The translations under genes and the position numbers were made by a program. Positions 58,401-64,000 of a stretch of DNA of 64,000 bases are shown here, piece by piece (the stretch's first letter is position 1; every line of letters starts with the position of its first letter). Source of the stretch: Sycon ciliatum (lineage: Eukaryota > Porifera > Calcarea > Leucosolenida > Sycettidae); NCBI RefSeq assembly GCF_964019385.1, contig NC_088643.1:6352495-6416494 (forward strand), given 5' to 3'. The notes below the pieces were generated by a model. It ran no database searches. It worked only from the letters and a program-made list of their open reading frames with translations, and was not told where the DNA came from.

Positions 58401-58990
58401 AAAGAAAAAATAAAGAAGGACGGAGAGAATTTTGAATTTTTAAATATATTTCAAGGAATACCTAGAGGCCATTAAGCCTATCGAGGCGGTCTCCATTTGT
58501 GTACAGAGGTGAGCAGATCAATGAAGAACAATAGACAAGCAGCGAACATGTTGCAATTACTCCACAACCAACGTTTAAGAATTTTGAATTTTCAAATGTA
58601 CTGATATTTTACACCCAAAACGTACTAAATTGAACCCAATACTGTTGATGTTTCAACCAGCTAACACAGTGTTTTACTCTTACCAGTGGTGATGATTGGA
58701 ATAAGGGATTAATTCAGTAAAAACTCGCTGCTTTTCAGAGCTATTCTTCCATCTTTGCAATTTTTGTGCTTACCATTTTGGTCATTTTGGTCACAACTTA
58801 ACCGTGGAAATGTAGTAACTTTTGCACGCAAACCTGACACATGCACTGGTTATGCGACGTCTGACTGTACATGTACTGCATTTGCCACATAACGTGCAAC
58901 CAGCGCCAGTACGTCAGTGCCAGCATTTCAGCCCTGCAAAACTGAGCGCCAGTGAAGTTAGTTAGCCTGACTACAAACCAGTCATTACAA
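58400..58990. other. Unique centre between opposed arrays
   Basis: About 590 bp of AT-rich sequence without ORFs or recognised repeats, lying between the forward array at 58.0-58.4 kb and the reverse array at 59.0-59.26 kb. Confidence 0.5.
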
Positions 58991-58994
58991 TTAT

Positions 58995-59262
58995 TTTAAA
59001 GTAGAATTTCGGTGAGCTGTCTTGTCGGTGATATAGCCATTCGGTGAAATATCTTTCTGTGAAGTGTCTTTCGATGAATTGTCCAGTCGGTGGATTGTCC
59101 ATTCGATGATTTGTCTTTCGGTGAAGTGTCTTTCGGTGAAGTGTCGTTCGGTGAATGGTCGGTAAACCGTCAAAAAGGTAGTCTGTGAAATGTCATTCAG
59201 TGAACTGTCGTTCGGTGAACTGTCATTCTGTGAATTGGGTTTTTGTGAACTGTCGGGACACC
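58995..59262 (-). repeat. Degenerate ~15-bp repeat array (reverse), intron B
   Basis: About 17 units of the form GTGTCTTTCGGTGAA, the reverse complement of the forward array units. Confidence 0.85.
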
Positions 59263-59279
59263 CAGCTTCAGTGACTGGT

Positions 59280-59400
59280 CATTTCGTCGAAAATCTGGTT
59301 CACAGAAAACAGGCCCTTCCTCTACAGCATGTTGACGGAAATTCGGTCCACAGAATTGCAGTTCCGCCGAATAGCAGTTTCACCGAAAACCTGTCGCCGA
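59280..59400 (+). repeat. Short forward array, second in intron B
   Basis: Units GTTCACAGAAAACAGG, GCAGTTCCGCCGAATA and GCAGTTTCACCGAAAACC. This part aligns with 36,150-36,200 in copy A and so predates the duplication. Confidence 0.6.
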
Positions 59401-59770
59401 TGACATCGCTATAGTTACATGTAATTATATCGCATTCGAATCATTTATGGAATAATAAGTTCACCGCATAATCGTTTCACCGAAACCATGCCGCTAATGC
59501 TATCGATATACATCATGATTATTTGAATCTTTGCGTTTGTGTGAACCCGTCGAATTTTGGGTTTTTTTTGTTTGTTTTTTGCGTTCATTCGGCTGGGAGA
59601 CGTTGCCGAGTGTTTCGAGTCACTGGAAGTTGACTTTCCTCCTGAGGCGGAGGAAGTATTGACATACTTTGAAACTTACTACATCGGCGGCCTAAGAGCT
59701 AATGAGACCAGTACAAGAGTGGCGAGCAAACATGCCAGCAGGGGTTGCGGTTATGAATTTTTTTAATTGT
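59400..59770 (+). pseudogene. Mutator-like transposase fragment, copy B
   Basis: The plus strand encodes RLGDVAECFESLEVDFPPEA then EEVLTYFETYYIGGLRA in one open stretch (59,587-59,705). The V-L-x-YFE-x-x-YIG-x-L-R pattern is known from MULE transposases and FLYWCH-linked proteins. Upstream, ATGACATCGCTATA...ATTTGAATC is shared with copy A. It is flanked by a forward array (59,280-59,400) and a reverse array (59,890-60,070). Confidence 0.45.
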
Positions 59771-59889
59771 TTTGATGTTGTCATTGTTGTCCCCCTGCTT
59801 ACTGTTGCTGTTATGGTTTCACGCGCTTCTGCGTCTTTCTACTGAAATGTACGTGTGGAAATATTGCCTGTGTCGGTGACGGAATCGTT

Positions 59890-60070
59890 GGGCGTGGCGT
59901 ACAGTCTGTGAATTGACTTTTAGATTTGACGCTGCACTGTGTAACTGGTTTCGGTGAGACAGGTCTTCTGTGCATCGGTCTGTCGGTGTGGAATGCATGC
60001 TGTGAAACGTCTTTCGAAGACACGTCATTCTTCGAACTGTCCTTCTGTGAACTTGTTTTTGGTGAACAGG
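59890..60070 (-). repeat. Reverse array, second in intron B
   Basis: Units such as GGTCTGTCGGTGTGGAAT, GCTGTGAAACGTCTTTCG and CTGTCCTTCTGTGAAC. Corresponds to 39,370-39,450 in copy A. Confidence 0.65.
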
Positions 60071-60356
60071 CGATATCCCATGAGTACAATAATTTATGAC
60101 AGATTCAGATCGTCCATTTCTATGTGCCGAAAGCCTTGTCTCTCCCTTCATCTTGAAATTCTTAGGTTACTATGGAAACTGCATGACCCAGTTGCTGTAT
60201 ATATAATACAGCTTTGATGGGGGTGAAGTAATGATTTTAAAAACGTACACTACGTAAACGAAATGATATAGCAATTTGCGCCAACCACGAGAGGAATGAA
60301 ACCAATGACATCATTTCTTGCAAGTGTACATTTCACCATTCTTCAAGTTCTCACCT

Positions 60357-60370
60357 CCCCCCCCCCCCCC
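60357..60370 (-). repeat. G-run next to the F-box exon donor, copy B
   Basis: About 14 C on the plus strand, the same distance from the donor as in copy A. Confidence 0.9.
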
Positions 60371-60386
60371 TCTCCCCATTACTTAC

Positions 60387-60729
60387 CACACAGATAGCCT
60401 TGAATGTCTGCTCCGTCAGCAACAGTTTTCGTAGCTTCCGGGAAACTCCGCAAAGGCGGAAAATTGACCTGACATCAAGGCAAGGTAGAACTGACTCGAA
60501 CCACACATCATAGGCGAGATGGTCAAGGTTGTTAGAGCTTTCACTCAATAACTCGTGATATTCACCAAGTGCATTCTTTTCCTGAATGCGAAATCCGTCT
60601 CCTGACTGTAGATAGCCAGTTTCATCATCACTTTCTGACTGCTGAGGTTGTCGGACAGAAGGTGCCTGAGAACAGTAGCGTTGAGCATTGGCTTCTTCCA
60701 ACACCGCCTTCGTCCAGCCCTGACTGGTT
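60387..60729 (-). CDS. F-box gene copy B, F-box exon
   Basis: The exon is bounded by the same acceptor (GCATGTACAG) and donor (GTG-GTAAGT) as copy A and keeps the phase. It encodes about 114 residues with a Ser/Glu-rich start (TSQGWTKAVLEEANAQ) and the F-box LPCLDVRSIFRLCGVSRKLRKLLLTEQTFKAIC, identical to copy A except Y to C. The 51-base length difference from copy A is a multiple of three. SKP1-binding adaptor by family knowledge. F-box conservation against a variable linker argues that the domain has been under selection. Confidence 0.85.
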
Positions 60730-60892
60730 CTGTACATGCAACAATACAAAATCAAAACGCTGAACGTTGACAGTTGGGCATTGAGGTTTTACACCACAAT
60801 GTACCTGATATGGTCAGTAATAGAAAAGTGAGGAATGACCATGAACATCAGAAAACGTGTTTGAATGTCAGAGCTAAAATATTCCTCCTAGT

Positions 60893-61222
60893 TGTACATC
60901 CTTTTTGTCGACCTCAGAAAGGTGTACGACTCAATTCCCCATCATGCGTAGTGGCTGGTTTTGGAGAGAGTTGGTGTGCCGCAGCATATGCCCGGCTTAT
61001 TCCGGAGTCTCCACGACGGCATGGAGGCCGGGGTGCGGTTGTGTTCGGTTGTCGCCTCGTGGCATTCCCGATCGACTGCGCCTGTTGTAACTCTGCGCTA
61101 CCGCAACGGACAGAAAGTTGTTGGAGATCGGTGGGACAAATCGAAACTGCTGGAGACCGAGATAACGGAGTCGCAATTTGCAGACGATGCAGCGCTTTGC
61201 GCACTGTCTCCGAGTCAGTGAT
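60893..61222 (+). mobile_element. RTE-like LINE fragment
   Basis: Encodes FVDLRKVYDSIPHHA, LERVGVPQHMPGLFRSLHDGMEA and LETEITESQFADDAAL, the middle of a reverse transcriptase with an in-frame stop and a frame break. F-V-D-L-x-K-x-YDS-[IV]-P and QFADDAAL are typical of RTE-type LINEs, different from the CR1-like ones elsewhere here. Confidence 0.75.
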
Positions 61223-61592
61223 ATTCCTTTGACATGTTTCAGATTTTGCTTTAAAAACTTCACCTAGCCAGACAAAAAATGGTTGTACTGTGCGAGGCTT
61301 CTTCTATTTATAGCTTTGAAGAAGTGGTTCGCGAATTACCTGACAGATCGCAGGCAGCAAGTTACAGTCGCTTCGGCCACAAGTGGTGCTCTTGACTGCA
61401 TCTGTGGTATGCCCCAAGGCTCCGTCTTGGGGTCTGTTCTCTTTAACGTCTACACCCGTGATGTGAAATCGGTCTCATCGCCAATACCCAGCGTGCAATT
61501 CGCAGACGACATTGCTCTGTAGGATTCAAAAGCTTCCGTTGGGGAAGTCTCCAAATCCGTCTCTTCAGCTGTCACTGATCTCGCCATACGGC

Positions 61593-62636
61593 TTAAGGTG
61601 GCAGACTACCCAAAAATTCGCTGAAAAATCGAATTTGTAAATTCATATTGAGTGCTACGTCAGTTGAAAGACCATGAATAGCTGCAAATTCTCTGAAAAT
61701 TGTGTCCCGATCTGGCCGGCCGTTCAAGAGTTATGGCCGAAAATGTGCCCTTGCAAGGAAAGATTTTTTTGTTGCACGCTGTCATTTGTTGGCAGCACTG
61801 TATTTGAATGTGAGCAGACCGTGCGCAACTTGTCGTATCATGGAAACACGTGAAAGTGTGCAGAATTTTGCTCCAAGTCCAAAAAATCAGGTTTTTGAGC
61901 CACGTATTGCGCTGCACGGCGGGGGGCGAAGCCCGCCGCCGTGCAGCAGGACTTTTGCCAGCACCCTCATGACGTTGCAGATATGAGGCTTGATTATTGT
62001 AGTTGACGTTGATTTAGTGACTTTGGCAAGTTTGAGTCGTGTCAAGAAGTCAGGTAGGATTCAGTACTAGGCAGTAGTGAAACGTGAGTGGTAGTCTTTG
62101 CCGGTTTCTGAGGGTATCCTGGATTTCGTGTCCAGCGCTGTGGAAATGGCTTGCTGTGGACGTCCCAGCACTGGATGTTGTATCAAACATACGACCTCGT
62201 AGCACGTGCTAAACCTAAAAAAATTCAAAAATTTACTTGGGTCTGTGGGAGTGTGTGAGAGAACGCCCACTCGTTCCGTTGTGACAGATTCCAGGGCCTC
62301 GTTGAGGGGCCCTACCCCATCACCCATGGCTGCTTCTGGTCTTGTTCTAGGTTTGAGTCCCGCGCACGAACAGAATGAGCACGAAAATGTGAAAAAATTG
62401 TAAATGCATTTGTTTGGCTCCTGGGTGGCTCGCACACCGTGGCACTATGCCGGAAATTTGAGTTTTTCCGGCCTGGAAAGCCTGTCAGTGAGGCGCAAGA
62501 ACTTGTGAATCATGTCCTGAGGGCCAGCATAGTGGCAGGAGTGTGTGGTCAAAATTTCACTCAAATCCATTGAGAAACACCAAAGTTACGGTCAATTGAA
62601 TGCCATATGAAATTTATGGGTAGGCTGCCCCCTTAA
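61593..62636. mobile_element. 1.04-kb TTAA-flanked MITE inside the LINE
   Basis: Element 61597-62632 with TTAA on each side. Ends GGTGGCAGACTACCCAAAAA and, reversed, GGGGGCAGCCTACCCATAAA. TTAA targets are used by piggyBac and Kolobok; the ends do not look like piggyBac, so Kolobok is a candidate. No transposase. Includes a strong GC hairpin at 61,912-61,946. Confidence 0.82.
61912..61946. repeat. GC hairpin with GAA loop
   Basis: 16-bp stem with one mismatch (CTGCACGGCGG..GGGC / GCCC..GCCGCCGTGCAG) closing a GAA loop through a C-G pair. Confidence 0.9.
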
Positions 62637-62868
62637 GTCACGCGGCCTTATTTTAAATGCCTCCAAAAGCCAGGTAATGACTATCTCACCACAACATGCC
62701 GGGCCTGAGGTCTCTATCGTGTGCTGCGATACCTCTCTACCGATAGTGAATTAAGTCAAGCGGCCTAATTTTAAATGCCTCCAAAAGCCAGGTAATGACT
62801 ATCTCACCACAACATGCCGGGCCTGAGGTCTCTATCGTGTGCTGCGATACCTCTCTACCGATAGTGAA
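62637..62868 (+). repeat. Recent ~117-bp tandem duplication in the LINE
   Basis: TTTTAAATGCCTCCAAAAGC through CTCTACCGATAGTGAA appears twice back to back with only a few differences at the joints. Confidence 0.95.
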
Positions 62869-63668
62869 GTCTGCGCGGTATCTTGGTGTCTTTCTTGAAA
62901 ACCGCCTGAGTTGGGATCTACACGTCAGCGCCATAGTGACCAAAGTTGCAAGGAAGATAGGCGCCTTTTGGCGAGCCCGTCGATGCCTCTCCCGCAGCTC
63001 GCGCAAGATATATGTAAAGGCTATTGTCATGCCGGATATGATATATGGTGCCTGCAGCTTCTCTGCAGCCCTCCGCGTGACTCAACTTCAGCGTCTGCAA
63101 GCCATGCAAAACCGGGCGATCCGATGCATTGATGGCAGCCCGCCATGTTCCGCGATGCAGCCCCTCCTGGCTGCCAACTCGATTTGCCGCGTCACTGAAC
63201 TTTTTTAACAAAAGCTCCTGATCTTCATCTGGCGTTGTCTAAATGACTCCACTAGCCTTGCTCTAGCCCAGCTTCTCAAACCAGCAGCATGCAGCGGCAG
63301 AAGTACGCGCCATCAGCATGCCAATGGTCTGCTCAGCCAGCCAGCTCGCAGTCGGTGTGGCCAAACGAGATTCGCCACCGCAGGAGCATTGCTGTGGAAC
63401 AGTTTGCCTAGAGAGGTGCTCACCGTATCCAGATTGCAAGATTTTTAAGCTAGCCTGCCTTCCTTATGTATGCCTGAAATAGGTTGTGTTTCGTCAGGCT
63501 TTGACATGTTCCTTTCTTCTCAGTATTCTCGCTCGCATAGTACTCCACTTCTATGATAATATTGCTGTTGCTCATTAGGATTTTGGCAAATTCTACCCTT
63601 CGCTTTCATATAACTGGGCCAGGAACCCATTTGAACTTGCGAAGTAAAATAAAATCAATCAATCAATC

Positions 63669-63835
63669 AAGTCCTTCTTGGGACAGAAGCCAGCATCGAT
63701 CACTAAGTATGACACAAAGTCGACTTCTTCCAGCAGAGGGGCAACCGCCTTGCATCCACGCAGTGCGCCAAGCATGCTGTTGTAATCTTGTCCAGATAAC
63801 TTTGTTTCGCAACCTTGTTCTTTAAATTTCGGCCA
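63669..63835 (-). CDS. Possible upstream exon, copy B
   Basis: The minus strand reads LSGQDYNSMLGALRGCKAVA, then PLLEEVDFVSYLVIDAGFCP; see 41,117-41,355 for the paralogue. The LINE insertion at 63,668 cuts its downstream end. Confidence 0.4.
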
Positions 63836-63841
63836 GCCGGC

Positions 63842-64000
63842 TACAGGTCGTCCCTCGTTAATACATAATCTCTGGGATTTGACAAATGTTATGTATTAAC
63901 GGGGTTTATGTACTAAACGAAAGTGTACATAACTTGCTTGTATAGCAGAATTTTTCACTTTTTTCAACTTTTCTGAGTGTTTCTTGCTTCCATGACTAGG
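63842..64000 (+). mobile_element. Start of a pogo/Tigger-like element, cut by window end
   Basis: TA followed by CAGGTCGTCCCTCGTTAATA, with CGTTAATACATAA at 63,856 repeated inverted at 63,889-63,901. TA-CAGG and CCTCGTTAATAC resemble mariner/pogo ends. The far end is outside the window. Confidence 0.4.

Larger units (their letters stand above)
56745..60890 (-). other. F-box gene locus, copy B
   Basis: Second copy of the F-box locus; see copy A at 32,690-41,370. The intron (57,865-60,386) is 2.5 kb against 4.1 kb in copy A. The piece upstream of the F-box exon is broken up by LINE insertions and resumes at 63,668. Confidence 0.85.
61321..63668 (+). mobile_element. 5'-truncated CR1-like LINE in copy B
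   Basis: Begins inside the reverse transcriptase (KWFANYLTDRRQQVTV, GMPQGSVLGSVLF, QFADDIAL) and continues after a 1-kb insertion with YLGVFLENRLSWDLHV, MIYGACSFSA and ALLWNSLPREVLTVSRLQDF. It ends GCGAAGTAAAATAAAAT with (CAAT)n. Stops occur after DDIAL and after RVTELF. The insertion splits TTTGAAG-TCCTTCTTGG, which is continuous in copy A at 41,178-41,194; AAG is repeated at both borders. Confidence 0.9.

Noticed and set aside
60961-61263. Minus-strand frames of ~90 codons
   Set aside because: Antisense to the RTE-like reverse transcriptase fragment.

Overview
The window is eukaryotic and almost certainly from an invertebrate animal. It has spliced exons with GTAAGT donors, CR1-like, RTE-like and BEL/Pao retroelements, a Polinton, several hAT, piggyBac, mariner and Mutator-type DNA elements, tRNA-derived SINE heads, and many TACATG/GTACAT-rich stretches. 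The phylum cannot be fixed from the sequence; sponge, cnidarian, mollusc or lancelet are all possible. Most of the 64 kb is mobile DNA. Only one host gene family, an F-box gene present in two copies, is well supported. Layout, part 1 (1 to about 29,770): one large fossil Polinton (Maverick) whose left end lies outside the window. Left to right it shows a membrane-protein piece and a trimeric-fibre piece (minus strand), packaging ATPase, two unrecognised proteins, minor capsid protein, a small basic protein, major capsid protein, a hydrophobic capsid-associated protein and an adenain-type protease. After these come a GIY-YIG nuclease, small proteins including a zinc ribbon, a retroviral-type integrase with chromodomain, a protein-primed family B polymerase and two unrecognised minus-strand proteins. 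It has been bombarded by later insertions: a BEL/Pao LTR element and a full-length two-ORF CR1-like LINE both in the fibre gene, a GC hairpin block, LINE tails, and several inverted-repeat DNA elements (14.6-15.7 kb, 16.4-16.8 kb, 17.3-19.9 kb, and a near-perfect palindrome at 28.2-28.6 kb). A short TAGATA motif sits 9-12 bases before nearly every plus-strand Polinton gene start, which looks like a shared promoter. Layout, part 2 (29.8-32.6 kb): seven TTGGCTCAC-like boxes lead into a 112-bp cloverleaf-shaped inverted repeat, followed by CA-rich minisatellites, a tRNA-like SINE head and a small MITE. Layout, part 3 (32.7-41.4 kb and 56.7-60.9 kb, plus 63.7-63.8 kb): two diverged copies of a minus-strand F-box gene. 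Copy A carries a 2.1-kb piggyBac element at the very end of its last coding exon; copy B keeps the empty TTAA site. The introns hold Mutator-like remnants bordered by oppositely oriented arrays of a degenerate ~15-bp repeat, which resembles foldback elements. Layout, part 4 (41.4-56.7 kb): intergenic repeat mosaic with nested MITEs, a 1.5-kb direct duplication, a truncated CR1-like LINE holding a 202-bp hAT MITE with perfect 8-bp target duplication, a 1.35-kb hAT derivative with the same end sequence and a BED-like finger, a tyrosine-recombinase exon, and a mariner-type MITE. Layout, part 5 (60.9-64.0 kb): LINE fragments and nested MITEs inside copy B, then the start of a pogo-like inverted repeat at the window edge. 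Functionally, the Polinton parts form a virus-like replication, packaging and capsid set. The F-box exons point to an SCF-type ubiquitin-ligase adaptor. Everything else is transposition machinery or its debris.
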